From Enoplolaimus lenunculus (taxonomy: Eukaryota; Nematoda; Enoplea; Enoplida; Thoracostomopsidae): 64,000 bases of DNA. Each line of letters begins with the position of its first letter. The stretch's first letter is position 1. Location: positions 124,001 to 188,000 of the forward strand of contig JASANG010003752.1 of NCBI GenBank assembly GCA_030248215.1, read 5' to 3'. Of the stretch, positions 18,101 to 28,815 are shown piece by piece. The translations under genes and the position numbers were made by a program. The notes under the pieces were generated by a model that searched no databases, had not been told where the DNA came from, and worked only from the letters and a program-made list of their open reading frames with translations.

Positions 18101-21100
18101 AATGGATAAGCCTAAATTAGGCGTTTTTACGGTGTTTCACTAATTATTAGGGTTACAAGCAATGTAATTTCAGCAATAATGGGTTTTCGGGTGCGAGGAA
18201 TCTGAATAAATTGTCTACAGACCTTTAAAAGCAATTGTCGAATAGTTAGCTAATACATAATTTGCATATTTGCTAAATTGACGAGACAAAATTAGGACTA
18301 TAAATTATTCCAATAATTATTAAGGTGGCTGAAGGGTTTTTGCGTGCGAGGAATCTGAGGAAACTGCTTACAAACCTCCAAAACCGATAAATGAATAGTT
18401 AGCTAATAAATAATTTGCATATTACCTTAATTGCTTACGTGTGTTCGAGCTTGGCTCAATAAATGTAGTCCCACTACGACTGGTATTATTTTGTGTGTTC
18501 ATATTAATATTTAAATAAATTTAACGAGATGGTGGCTGGGTTTCTGAAACATTACTTTAGTACGACTTAGTACTGAAGTACGTGCTAGGTATTTACTAAT
18601 CCATTTTGTTGTTTTTAAATGCGTTCTTAAGTTAAGTAGCTACTTAAATAGCTGACTAAATTATATATTATATTGCAGGTTAACAGTTCAAGCATACTAA
18701 ACTTAGTGTAGCTGAAATTGTAGAGTCATGGTGCCTCCATAATATAAAGCAAAACTATTACTTTCTTGTCATGACATATGCTCACATTTGGTGTGTTTCT
18801 GTTTTTGCACGAAAAGTTAACTATTTACGTAAGTCGGTGACTTAAGTAATTATTTAAGTATAACTTAAGTAAATAAGATTTTAGAAACCCAGTCAGTGCA
18901 TTTTATTTGTATTGTTCATTTAACACGTGACAGGGTATTCAACCAAAGTTGGCGAACGTGGATTGAAACTGAGCGGAGGTGAGAAGCAAAGAGTTGCCAT
19001 CGCGCGGACAATACTTAAATCGCCGGAGTTTATTTTGCTGGATGAGGTATGTACATGATGCCTCTAAAGCTTGTCTTAAGCTGACTGTTAGACAAAGAAG
19101 TGTAAGTCAAGAGGGCGAAAGCATGACCGAACTAGCGTGATTGGGGGAAATAGAATTTTGTGACGGATATTTTTAGTATACGGTCGCATCTTGTAGTTCT
19201 CGTATTTGAATTCGGTCCAATTATTGCGCTTACATCGTGAAATCTTTTAAAAACGCAGTTTGATTTGAAAATTTCGCTGTTTATTGATTCAAGCTTAAAG
19301 CATTTTACGATACATTTAAAACAAGGATGGCTTTGAAATATTTGAAAAATTTTACATCTCTAGTCGGTGCTTAATAGGCCAGCATGTAGTTATTGCTAGT
19401 GTTATTGGAAGACGGTGTTCTAACTATACTCCACTGCACTCACTTAGTTTCATACATAGTTTAGTTTAAGTTGATCATGTGTTGGTCCTACGTTTACTTG
19501 CAGACAAATTTAATGTTCACATTTGTTTAATTTGACTAGCTATGTCAGCAGGCATTTTATACAATTCATTTCTTTCAGGCGACATCGGCGCTGGATACAA
19601 AAACTGAACGCAATATTCAACAGTCGTTAAACGAAATTTGCGAAGGCAAAACTACCGTTATTGTAGCACATCGGTATGTCTTATGTTGTAATGTATACTC
19701 AACCTGGGCCTATGTTCTCAAATACGTATAGCACTGGCGAAGGCACGGATGGAATGGAACGTGGAAAACCGTAGGAATTAAACCAGAGTACTTATTCTAT
19801 ATATTTCCGCATAGTGGAAACGGCGTGTGAAGATATTATCTAATATCTTCGTATTTACAAAATGTAAGCCGCACAAGATGTACATTGCTGTATAAATTTG
19901 GGTCTCGGTTTATCAGTGCGTAATATAACAAACCCTGAAAAGGTCGTAGCTTTTGGATCAACGACCCTGCGGGTGTTAAAATGATACCCTCGTACTCAAC
20001 ACTTCGAGTTCTACCGTTTAAGCTACTTTTCATTAAATTCCCACGGAGGTCCATATCACGCACCTCCACCTACAGCATCTATCACCAATTAGCGATAAGT
20101 TTTTAAACTGGCGAACTCTTGCAATTTCGCATGTCAAAATTGATGCCGAAGTAGGTCAAATTAAATGCGAAGAAATGTGCTGAATCTTGAACTTCAGAAT
20201 TCACTGTTTCGAAAGTTACAAGACCTTATTGGAATCGTACTTAATTTCATTCAGGTTATCTACAATTATTCATGCGGACGAAATTTTAGTATTGAAGGAT
20301 GGTGCTATTGCTGAGCGTGGCAGGTGGGTACAGTTATGTATTTGTGTAATATTCTTTAATTTCTTGGTGTTTTGTTTTGGAAGTAAGTTGTTTCGTATAC
20401 CAATGTAGAATAATTCGTGCAACAACAGAGCGAACTTCAGCTATTTGACTGTGTTTGCTGGGACGTAAACAGATCACGACAATGCCACGAATCTGCAAAT
20501 GGTTTTCTTAGTTTTGTCCTTTGAATAAAATTGTTCGCTGGATCCAAATTGTATGACATATAACATACATGAGTAGATCAATCTACTATTATATAATAAC
20601 TAATGTGGCTTACGACAGGTATACAATTTGTTTATAAATCAATTTTGTTCAAGTAAGCTGTTCATCCTATTTAAACCGCTATCACAACATGTAATGAATG
20701 TCCAATCAGATTTGATTGTAGGACCTTGTCGGCTACCTACGACCAATTTATTATAGTGGGCTGTACTTCGTTGTCTCCGGGTATAACTTTTTTAAACTGC
20801 TATTAGTTGGATTACGGTGGCGCTATACTTCTAATAACGTCGAGTCTGTCAGAGTCCAGCGTCGTCTGTCACCGGCCGGCGCCGTACATCACCGTGCGCT
20901 ATTGTACGTGAACTAGCGCCACCCAAAAGGCTGAACTGCTCTGCTTAGAATAGCAGATTTGCCTACGGCAGATGCTACATAATTGGCCTGAATAGCAGAT
21001 TGGTATATGGTATATGCGAAATACATAATGATAGATGTGAACACCTGGAAACCAGGGTGCAACCGGAATTTGGGTTCCGGTACGGAAATCCGGCATTTTT

Positions 21101-21707
21101 CATTATCTGGCTCCTGTAATAAATCCGGTATTTTCGGTATTGACAATTTTTCTAGTTCAAAATTTAAGAAAAATTGGCATATTATTCTAAATTATTTCTC
21201 TAAAATTGTCCGAACGTGTATTGCCAAAATTTTCAATTTGTGCCATACTCCATAATTTATCTTAAGTTTCCACCTACAGCATTCGTTTCAAGATTTTTGC
21301 ATTCTGAATGGTGTGTTTACATCATTAAAAGAGATAAAATAGGGTTAAAAGGAAATCTTTCGGCAACAAGTATTTTTTATTTTCCGGTTCTGGTATTGTT
21401 TTTATTTTCCGGTTCCGGTATTTTATAATTCCGGTTGCACCATGCTGGAAACTAAAATCTTGCATAAACCGAAGTCAATTTGTTTGGTAGTCTAGGAATC
21501 TGATATTAATTTTGTTTAATTACTGTAATTTAATCTATTTTCAGTCACGACCAGCTATTGCAATTAGAAAATGGAATTTATGCCGACATGTGGCTGGAGC
21601 AGCTTCAAAGCGCTGTCGACGAGAAACGAAAAACCGACAGTGACAGCATTGTTGAAAATCCATCGCAAGCACATGAACCAAATGTAGTTCAAAATATTGA
21701 AGTTTAA
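9143..21707 (+). CDS. abcb6: ABCB6/HMT-1-type half ABC transporter
   Basis: Family members export or sequester porphyrins or metal-thiol conjugates at mitochondrial or endolysosomal membranes. Nineteen exons: 9143-9454, 9818-9996, 10459-10624, 11261-11540, 11726-11825, 12206-12295, 12784-12905, 13466-13641, 14141-14349, 14618-14681, 15286-15371, about 15687-15744, 16414-16518, 16792-16865, 17185-17285, 18934-19046, 19579-19673, 20255-20323 and 21545-21707, giving 853 aa (human 842). The extra N-terminal domain TMD0 is in exons 1-3, with an NYCE-like start (HYCEP) that supports the chosen ATG. The core membrane domain follows, with [11 protein letters not shown] and [13 protein letters not shown]. 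The NBD shows Walker [10 protein letters not shown] (exon 13), Q-loop [11 protein letters not shown], signature [13 protein letters not shown] (exon 16), Walker B ILLDEATSALD across exons 16-17 and the H-loop AHRLST across exons 17-18. The exon 12 acceptor is irregular (see findings). Several introns carry MITEs or tandem repeats. Confidence 0.95.
15936..16314. mobile_element. hAT-like MITE in ABCB6 intron 12, perfect 8-bp duplication
   Basis: A 379-bp element starts CAGGGTGCAACCGGAATTCC and ends with the inverse ending GGTTGCACCCTG. It is flanked by identical ATGACTAC on both sides (15928-15935 and 16315-16322). An 8-bp duplication with CA..TG ends is typical of the hAT superfamily. There is no open frame. 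The perfect duplication suggests a fairly recent insertion. Confidence 0.88.
17345..18460. repeat. hairpin-bounded degenerate tandem array in ABCB6 intron 15
   Basis: The array opens with GC-rich inverted runs (GCGAAGCGAAACTCCGAGCG and its mirror) and a (GTCC)n-like run at about 17430-17465. It then has about six units of 154-177 bp. Each unit contains TAATTTGCATA (17589, 17752, 17929, 18083, 18256, 18411), a TGGGTGCGAGGAATCTG-like block and TTCACTAATTATTA. It ends near TTCGAGCTTGGCTC, which can pair with the opening GAGCGAAGCTC. The family is not recognised. Confidence 0.75.
18536..18892. mobile_element. MITE with CTGGGTTTCT ends in ABCB6 intron 15
   Basis: The left end CTGGGTTTCTGAAACATTAC and the right end (reverse-complemented CTGGGTTTCTAAAATCTTAT) are inverted repeats. 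They continue as runs of ACTTAAGT-type motifs on both arms. The 357-bp element has no coding frame. Confidence 0.65.
21053..21444. mobile_element. hAT-like MITE in ABCB6 intron 18, perfect 8-bp duplication
   Basis: A 392-bp copy of the same family as 15936-16314. It starts CAGGGTGCAACCGGAATTTG and ends GGTTGCACCATG. It is flanked by identical CTGGAAAC (21045-21052 and 21445-21452). Confidence 0.88.
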
Positions 21708-21980
21708 CTAAAACTCAAAATGTTTTATCTATTTTTAAATTATAAAAGTAGGAAATTTCTCTGAATGCGCAAATTTCTTTTAATTTGTTGGTTATCCGTG
21801 TCTGAAACAAATTTTTAGCTGAATACAATTTATTCTGAGAGAGATTGATACAGTTTGATTGTTGGAACATGGAAGTTGAAGTGTTTTTCTTTGTTTATCC
21901 TCATATTTATGTGATAAAATTTGTATGTTTTACTATAAAATCTGTGAGCGATTTCTACGTATATTTGAGACAGGTGCACT

Positions 21981-22174
21981 GGCCCATGTATAGAACACGG
22001 CCGGAACAGTTGTATAAGCATATTCCGAAGTCTAAGCCTAAGCCTAAGCGTATGGATGAGCCTATTCCTAAGCCTAAGCCTATTAAACCTAAGCAAAAGA
22101 ATTAGTCTATAGCTTAAACTGACTCTATTATAGCCCCTCCGGAAAACGATCCAGCCCTGTTCTATACATGGGTC
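21981..22174. mobile_element. TTAGGC-hexamer MITE, intact copy with perfect 8-bp duplication
   Basis: A 194-bp element starts GGCCCATGTATAGAAC and ends with the inverse (GTTCTATACATGGGTC). It is flanked by GGTGCACT on both sides (21973-21980 and 22175-22182), so it behaves as a discrete transposed unit with an 8-bp duplication (hAT-like, or less likely P-like). Its interior is largely TAAGCC hexamers, the complement of TTAGGC, plus the conserved stretch AGCTTAAACTGACTCTATTA. It lies just 3' of ABCB6. Confidence 0.9.
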
Positions 22175-22182
22175 GGTGCACT

Positions 22183-23527
22183 GTCCATATCGAACGAACT
22201 GACGTTTAGGCAATAACTTGAACTGTTTTGCTGGAGGACGCATATTTATTAATAACTTGAAGTTTTACACCCGCAACTCGAACTGTTACCATATGAAAGC
22301 AAAGAAACATGAATCGTAGTGATTACGTTGGCGAAAGCCGTGTGTATGCAAAAGATAAACCTTTCAGAGGGTAGCACCCCTTAGCCCCTATGAGTGGCCT
22401 TTGCCACGATGAGGTTTTCACATCAAAATTACTTAACAAAAGTTTAGACACTCGGCAAGTAAGAAAGATCTTGAAAACCAACTACTAAGCTACCATGGTT
22501 ACGCCGTTGGGGATGTGGGGAATACATCCTATATGAAATTCCTGAACGGATCGGAAAGGGACTTAAATGATTTAGAATACCAGCTGGGGGATCATGTGTA
22601 TAGATCAGGAGCGGACCGTTTTTCCGCGGCGGTGTAATAGAGTTAAGCTTAAGCTTTGGGCTAACTTTTTGCTTAGGTTTAGGTTTACCGCTTGTTCTAC
22701 ACCTAGACTTTCGGGCTTGCGAATATGCTTAATCTTACTGCTCTGATGCTTAGATTGACTACTTGCTGGAACAGTGTAAACATACAGGGCATAGGAGCCG
22801 AAAGAGGGGTGCAGATGTTGCACGTGCCCCCTCCAAAGACACTAACATTAGGGGCAAAGCCTCTTATTATATTTCGAGTGGATGGAAATGTTTCAAACTG
22901 CGCAAAATTGTTGCTTTTTGCAAAAATATATTGGAAAATTCTGGCACTTCGCGCAGAAAAAATGCATTCCCATGTGTATACTCAACACGCGTTCGTTTGT
23001 CGCAAATATCAAGACACTAAACTTTGGAAGGGCAGACTTCAAACATAAGATTGGAGAATGAAACATTTAACCTGCCTAATTTGACTCCAGCACGGTGCAA
23101 ACGGAATTACAATTTTACTGGAATTGAAATTTGAAAAAATTACCGGAACCGGAAAATGAAAAATGCTTGCCGCCGCAAACATTCTGTTTTTCATTTTTGA
23201 ATATTATTGGTTAAATAACCCTGGGTTGGAGATAGATATTCACTTTATCTGCTGTATTTTAGATTTTCATGATCCACTAGAAGCGAAACCTATACCTTCG
23301 ATGGGAATATTTGTGAATCATTTCTGTATAATTTTGTCTCCGTCTTATGTTTCAAGAGGGACCCCCATTCCCACGGTAGCTTTGAAAATCGTCGGGCATT
23401 TCGCTCATCCAGTATCTTGAAAATTCCATTTTTGCAACGTTTGCTGAGCTGAAGTTGTCGTTGTTGGGACAGATTTATTGAATTGCTGAAATGTGCTTTT
23501 ACTTAAACTGGATACAAAACATTGCCA
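22183..23527. other. intergenic repeat debris after ABCB6
   Basis: No exon is recognised. About 22589-22740 is a decayed TTAGGC-hexamer MITE (GGAGCGGACCGTTTTTCCGC followed by AAGCTTAAGC and TTAGG hexamers). About 23090-23330 begins CACGGTGCAAACGGAATTAC and has the ATTACCGGAACCGGAAAATG block, an inverted truncated copy of the GGTGCAACCGG hAT-like MITE. Short open frames here overlap these repeats. Confidence 0.55.
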
Positions 23528-23722
23528 ATGTAAACAACAAGGGTGGAACAGTATTATAAGCATATTCCTAAGCCTAAGTCTAAGCCTAAGCGTAAACAAT
23601 GAGCATATTCCTAAGCCTATAAATTGTAAGCCTAAAAGCCAAGCAAAAATAGTCTAATGCTTAAGCTAACTCTATTGTATTCCCACAGAAAAACGTTCCG
23701 CCCCTGATCTTTACATGGGACC
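23528..23722. mobile_element. TTAGGC-hexamer MITE, copy 3
   Basis: It has TAAGCC-type hexamers at 23568-23600, AGCATATTCC blocks, the conserved AGCTAACTCTATTG stretch and the right end GTTCCGCCCCTGATCTTTAC followed by ATGGG. The left terminus is decayed. Its right half was then drawn into the 153-bp triplication next to tRNA-Lys. Confidence 0.7.
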
Positions 23723-24117
23723 AAAACACGTCCGCCCCTGATCTTTACATGGGCCCAAAAATCGAAGCCGGATAGGGGGCTCGAACCCCTGACCTTAGGA
23801 TTAAAAGTCCTGCTTAAGCTAACTCTATTGTATTCCCACAGAAAAACGTTCCGCCCCTGATCTTTACATGGGACCAAAACACGTCCGCCCCTGATCTTTA
23901 CATGGGCCCAAAAATCGAAGCCGGATAGGGGGCTCGAACCCCTGACCTTAGGATTAAAAGTCCTGCTTAAGCTAACTCTATTGTATTCCCACAGAAAAAC
24001 GTTCCGCCCCTGATCTTTACATGGGACCAAAACACGTCCGCCCCTGATCTTTACATGGGCCCAAAAATCGAAGCCGGATAGGGGGCTCGAACCCCTGACC
24101 TTAGGATTAAAAGTCCC
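23659..24117. repeat. 153-bp tandem triplication containing the 3' half of tRNA-Lys
   Basis: Three units start with GCTTAAGCTAACTCTATTG at 23659, 23812 and 23965. By eye they are identical, including a doubled GCCCCTGATCTTTACATGGG inside each. Each carries about 40 nt of the minus-strand tRNA-Lys 3' half (T arm, variable region and part of the anticodon arm). Only the third unit runs into the complete tRNA. Near-identity implies very recent duplication or an assembly artefact. Confidence 0.9.
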
Positions 24118-24144
24118 ACGCTCTACCGACTGAGCTAACCCGGC
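24072..24144 (-). tRNA. tRNA-Lys(TTT)
   Basis: A 73-nt cloverleaf on the minus strand. The 7-bp acceptor stem is GCCGGGT with ATCCGGC (one G-T pair). The D arm is TAGCTCAGTCGGTAGAGC, the anticodon loop CTTTTAA presents TTT, and the T arm GGGGTTCGAGCCCC is perfectly paired. There is no intron. Its 3' half is repeated twice just downstream (23659-23964). Confidence 0.95.
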
Positions 24145-24320
24145 ACACAAAGGTACTCAATTTGAGTGTAGATAACAGCTGCTCAAAATATAAACAAACT
24201 GCATTATTTGTGTATGTTGTATAACATGTATTGTTCATTATCTGTATATTGCGCACAACAAACATGTAAAAGTATAGTCACAGAAATAACATTCTCTCTC
24301 TCCTACAGCACCTCGTATGT

Positions 24321-24617
24321 GGCCAATGTATAGAAAAGGGATGTAAACAATGACGGATCCATGGGGGGGCCACCCCGGCCGTGGGCCCCGCAACAGCATC
24401 TCGATAAAAATTATGTAACAATTTTGTGACAATAGTTCGTGGTTTGTGTGTGAGTCAAAAGTAAGTTTATTACCTGTGAAATTTCGCCCCCCCCCATTTT
24501 GAGATCCTGGATCCGCCACTGGCCGTAAGACCTAAGCAAAAAAGTAAGTCTAAGGCTTAAACTGATTCTATTACAGCCCCACCGGAAAACGATACTGCCC
24601 TATTCTATACATGGGCC
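24321..24617. mobile_element. TTAGGC-hexamer MITE split by a later hAT-like MITE
   Basis: The left end GGCCAATGTATAGAAAAGGG and the right end CTATTCTATACATGGGCC are the termini of the family. The interior AGGCTTAAACTGATTCTATT is the conserved block. The element is interrupted at 24348-24521 by a hAT-like MITE, so the hexamer MITE is older at this site. The outer flanks TCGTATGT and TCCCATAT agree at five of eight positions. Confidence 0.75.
24348..24521. mobile_element. hAT-like MITE (GTGGCGGATCC family), nested copy
   Basis: About 174 bp, inverted relative to the copy at 29007-29180. It starts CAATGACGGATCCATGG and ends TCCTGGATCCGCCACTG. It shares AACAGCATCTCGA, TTTTGTGACAATAGTTCGTG and a run of nine to ten C residues with the other copies. 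Confidence 0.85.
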
Positions 24618-24621
24618 TCCC

Positions 24622-24933
24622 ATATAAAGAGAGGCAAAAGGGATACCAGGAATTTCTGGATCCGTCACTGGTTTGCGACACATATCCACAGCTGGCCCGT
24701 GCAACCAACGCGCCTTGATAGGTTGAGGCGTCCGCCCTCCACGCGTGTCATTGGGTGCCGAGGCCACTAACTTTGGCTGGTGCTCCCCCAAAGAGTCTCG
24801 GTCTAAAAATAAACGATGTAAAGCTTGCAATTGTAGGGATCGGCCCTCCCCCCAAACTGATTCGGTGACCCTCAGGCCCGTAGTCAACTCGCCTTGATAG
24901 GGAGGGCTAAAAATTTTTCAGGAGGGGCATTCG
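24622..24933. other. spacer, no gene seen
   Basis: Moderately GC-rich, with short open frames but no recognisable domain. TCGGCCCTCCCCCCAAAC and the GGAGGGGC runs near 24925 look like MITE debris. Confidence 0.4.
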
Positions 24934-25107
24934 CAATGGCGGATCCATGGGGGGGCCACCCCGGCCGTGGCCTCCCCCAACAGCATCTCGACAAAAATTA
25001 TATACTTAGCAATTTTGTGACAATAGTTCGTGGTTTGAATGTGGATCAAAAGTAAGTTGTGAAATTTTGCCCCCCCCCACCATTTTGAGATCAAGGATCC
25101 GCCACTA
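24934..25107. mobile_element. hAT-like MITE (GTGGCGGATCC family), second copy
   Basis: It starts CAATGGCGGATCCATGG and ends AAGGATCCGCCACTA, in the same orientation as the copy 0.6 kb upstream. The flanks GGCATTCG (24926-24933) and GCCATTCC (25108-25115) match at six of eight positions, a decayed 8-bp duplication. Confidence 0.85.
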
Positions 25108-25315
25108 GCCATTCCAGGGTATTCAATGAGTTACAAGCAAGGTTAGAAAACGTTACACGGTGGCTAATATTTTTCCAGGGGGGCTGAGCCCGTCTTGGCT
25201 AAAGGCCCGGTGCCCCTCCTATATAGAATTTTGTGCGAACGCCCCCTTCTGTTTGTGGGCTACAAAGAAAATGATGCTTATTTACTTGTCACTTACACAG
25301 ATGGAAATGTGTTGC

Positions 25316-25388
25316 GGTTTCGTAGTGTAGTGGTTATCACGCCTGTCTCACACACAGGAGGTCGCCGGTTCGAACCCGGCCGAAACCA
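25316..25388 (+). tRNA. tRNA-Val(CAC)
   Basis: A 73-nt cloverleaf. The 7-bp acceptor stem GGTTTCG with CGAAACC is perfect, with discriminator A. The D arm is TGTAGTGGTTATCACG, the anticodon stem CCTGT/ACAGG carries loop CTCACAC with anticodon CAC, and the T arm is GCCGGTTCGAACCCGGC. There is no intron. It closely resembles animal tRNA-Val. Confidence 0.96.
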
Positions 25389-28300
25389 GATTTTAGCTAC
25401 ACTTGGGAACAACCTGTGATTTACTTAAATTAAGCATTGCTTGCGGCTTCACACGAAGTTGTTTTCGGCGTAGGTACGAGATCTGGATCCGTCTAGGAAT
25501 TGAACAAAACGTGGCCTATTGTATAGATTTCGACGAGCTTATAGGTCAGCAGTACCGTTTTTATGGCTGCATCAGACCAACGGTTAAGAATTAAAATCCA
25601 AATACGCACAGATTGGACTGTAAACTGTCTATCATTCACATGTTCGTAAAGTATAAGTAAAGCTTTACTAAGTTTATTCGTTGAACGAATTTGGTTAGCG
25701 TTTGTACATGTTTTGTGAAAAGTTGAAGCTTAACTGGTCATAACTTTTAAACCGGGGGGGGGTCATGCCGCGGTAAAAATGGCACCGCTAAACTCAGCGC
25801 GTCAAAATCTGTAAAATGCACTGTTTTTCACTAAATTTCCAGAGGGGGTTCATATTCTATACCTCCGCCACAATTTGCCCCCAGAAAGTTTTACGTTACC
25901 TGTAAGGAATCAAAAACCGTTGTATTCCCCAGCGGAAAGATGTTTAGCCCCCATATCAACATGATCTCACTACAGGCCTGCTGTTTACTAAACCTGATTG
26001 GTTGAAACTCGTGTAAAATCCTTGCAGGCGTCACCTAAAAAATGTTCGCCTCTGATCATATTGAATTCAACTGCCTATATATACTTGCCCCTTCAGTTAT
26101 GTGTTAAAATTTAGAAAATCAAACTTTTTTTATTTAGTTTCAAAAATCAAAAACTAAAAAAATCGCACAGATTTCAAAACAACAACAACCAACCAAATTA
26201 AAGTAAAAAACTGCATTCAGTTTGAAGTTTTAAGACACAAATCATGATCATATGCAGATATTTAATATTGTTTCTGTTTGATAAATTTTGTCAAAAGATT
26301 ATTTAAAACGGCCAAAAAACAAGCGGTTTAAAATCTTAAAAATACTCTAAAATTTTGATAATTATTTTTTGGCTTTACTAAAACGCAATAAATCTTTAAC
26401 TTTATAGACATACATACATACACACACATATATATATAAACTGATATTTAACAATATATACAGACAAAAAAATGTTCTGACCGGAAATGTCAAAACGAGA
26501 CAACTCAAAATGTCAGGTAAGCTGATATTATCTGCATAATTTTGACAAAAATCGGGATTGTGATTTTAAAACAAAAAAATCAACTAAAAAGTTGCAAGAA
26601 AATTTGAAAATTTCGACTAGAAAAAATATTAAAAATTCATCATGGGATACAGTGGTGTAATAACATAGACCAACTTTTAATACAAGAGATATATGACATA
26701 CATATTGTATATAGATATTTACATGTATATATATAAATATAGATACATACAAATATAATTAAAATGCTAAAAATGTCGTTCAAATACTTTTTGAGAAATT
26801 AGCGAAAAAATTTCAAAATCAGACTTAAAAATTAAACACCAAAACCGAATAAAAAAACAATGAAAATTTTTGCCAAAATTAAATCCAAAGAGGCGTTTGT
26901 TTCATTTTGTGTTTCAATTTCATTGGATTTCGTTTAAATTTAAAATGTTCAGGGGGAATGGCAAATGCCAACCGTTGATTGGTTAATAATGGAAACATTA
27001 AAAAACAAATGTAAAGAATATCGGTGGGGGTTTTTTTAATCGTAAATTAATGTTTTCTCAAAATGATTATTTTCTCATCATTAAATCATCTGATTTAATG
27101 CAGTTTGTAAAATGTGTTTTGTTGTTTTGTAATGATCCGATTAATATTAAACAAATTACTACTTCAAATAATCTACTTTTATTCGGCATTTGGGGTTTTC
27201 AATCTATTTTCTATTTCAATTTGCTGAAATTTGAACTTTCATCAGAAGTATTTTAAAACTGCAGTTCAGGTGTGAATGGAATTCAGATGCTCAAAAAATA
27301 ACGGTTCGATCTGTGTTTATACATTAGAATACAGTTTTTGGCCCAGAGATTGAATTGGAGGTGTGGGGTCCAATTAAACGGTGTGGAGCGGCGTTCTCAG
27401 TTTTGAAATTTTTAACTCAAAATTAACCTTAAGATTTGTTCGGTACACTGAATATATAAAATTTGTTTATCGTTACATTGAAATTTTCAAATAATCCCTC
27501 TGCTAAAGTTATTTTAAAACTTTACCTTCTAAAAAACTAAAGGCCGCAAGAAGATAGCGGGTCTGTAGTCAAGGGGGCGGGGCCAAGGGAGGCTCAGCCC
27601 TCCTGAACCAAATTTGGCCCCTCTAAAACATTTTCAACCTTGCTTGCATATTTCAATCCCTGTTCTGTCTGACCATGGAAAAAACACAGGTCCTATAACA
27701 CTAAGAAAGCTAGGCGCATTCTAATATTGCGGCGGTTATTCGTTTAACTAAAATAGAATTGAGGTCCGTATTTCAGGTGGGGGCCCCAAATTGGAGCTAT
27801 AACGAGTGTTAGACGGCTGATCCGGTGAAGCAAAAATGGCTTAAAAACGGTACTCCATCGAACTTTAAACTTTCAACCAAAAAATGATCCATTTCCAATT
27901 TTGGAACAGTGTTGAAACCTAAAGTTTTCCTGGTTTCTGCTATTTTGAAAATCATGTTTCAAACAAATCAAAATTATACGACACATATTGGGATGTGCGG
28001 GTGTAAGCCATGATACCATTTTGAAAAAGTATATCCTCTTGTAGGGCGTCCACACGGTGGGAATTGGATGGCCGCTCGCTTTGAATCAGGCTGATTACCC
28101 ACTCACAAATAGACTCTGGCCAAACATTGTTATTAATAATAAAGTTTTGATCCATTCCACATCCACTCGTTCGGAAATTTTCAACTCTACCCGTGTCTTA
28201 AATGAAAACAAATCGCACAATTTTATAAAAGGTATTAAAATGCAGTGATATGCAAGTTAGCTGTGGCTGCCAAGGCCGCAGGTGTGCAGAGGGGAGTGAC

Positions 28301-28815
28301 AGATGACGCAACCCAAACTACGAAAATCTTCGTTCCCCTCCGACGATCTAACAAATTTTGTACAATACGAAAGAAATTTGATTTGTGTCCCGTTGTCTTG
28401 TTTTCCCAAATTTGCAGCTGTCCCGTATACTCCTATTTGCAAGAAAAACAATCCTGTCTTGCTTTCCTGTTTTCCCAGCGAAAAAATTGCTGCTGTCTCG
28501 TTTTCCCATTTGCCCGAATCAAACCTGTGCCGTTGTCCCGTTTTCCAAGCAAAAACTTGCAGCTGTCCCGTTTTCGCATTTGCCCGAATCAAACCTGTCC
28601 CATTTTCCCATCAACCCGTAATGCTGTCGGCAGGAGTATATGAATTTGTACCTATTACTCTCCTGTGTCTTGCTGTCCCGCCTGAACGGAACGCCCCTAA
28701 AACTAAAATTGGCCCCTTGTTCTATACATAGCCGTTTCCCCTTTTCCTTTGCTTTAGGAATTCATATTAAATCACTAAAGTTTATATCGGTGGTATAATA
28801 TACCCAAACATTCCA
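25389..28815. other. AT-rich intergenic region
   Basis: No gene is recognised. 26100-27300 is extremely AT-rich with short CATA/TATA runs. 27540-27650 and 25130-25200 share GAGGGGC-type MITE debris. 28390-28690 has repeated GTCCCGTTTTCCCATTTGCC-like units, which keep short frames open on both strands without any domain. 28701-28733 ends in CCTTGTTCTATACATAG, a right-end remnant of the hexamer MITE. An unassigned plus-strand frame at 25403-25594 has no recognisable motif. Confidence 0.5.

Noticed and set aside
23659-24117. CRISPR-like spaced repeats
   Set aside because: The units are contiguous 153-bp tandem copies with no unique spacers.
23632-24150. A 172-codon minus-strand frame with three identical 51-residue repeats
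   Set aside because: It is the translation of the 153-bp triplication (a multiple of three) over MITE and tRNA-Lys sequence, so it is not a protein gene.
28257-28731. Overlapping 110-142-codon frames on both strands
   Set aside because: They arise from a short repeated GTCCCGTTTTCCCATTTG-like unit without stops and have no domain.
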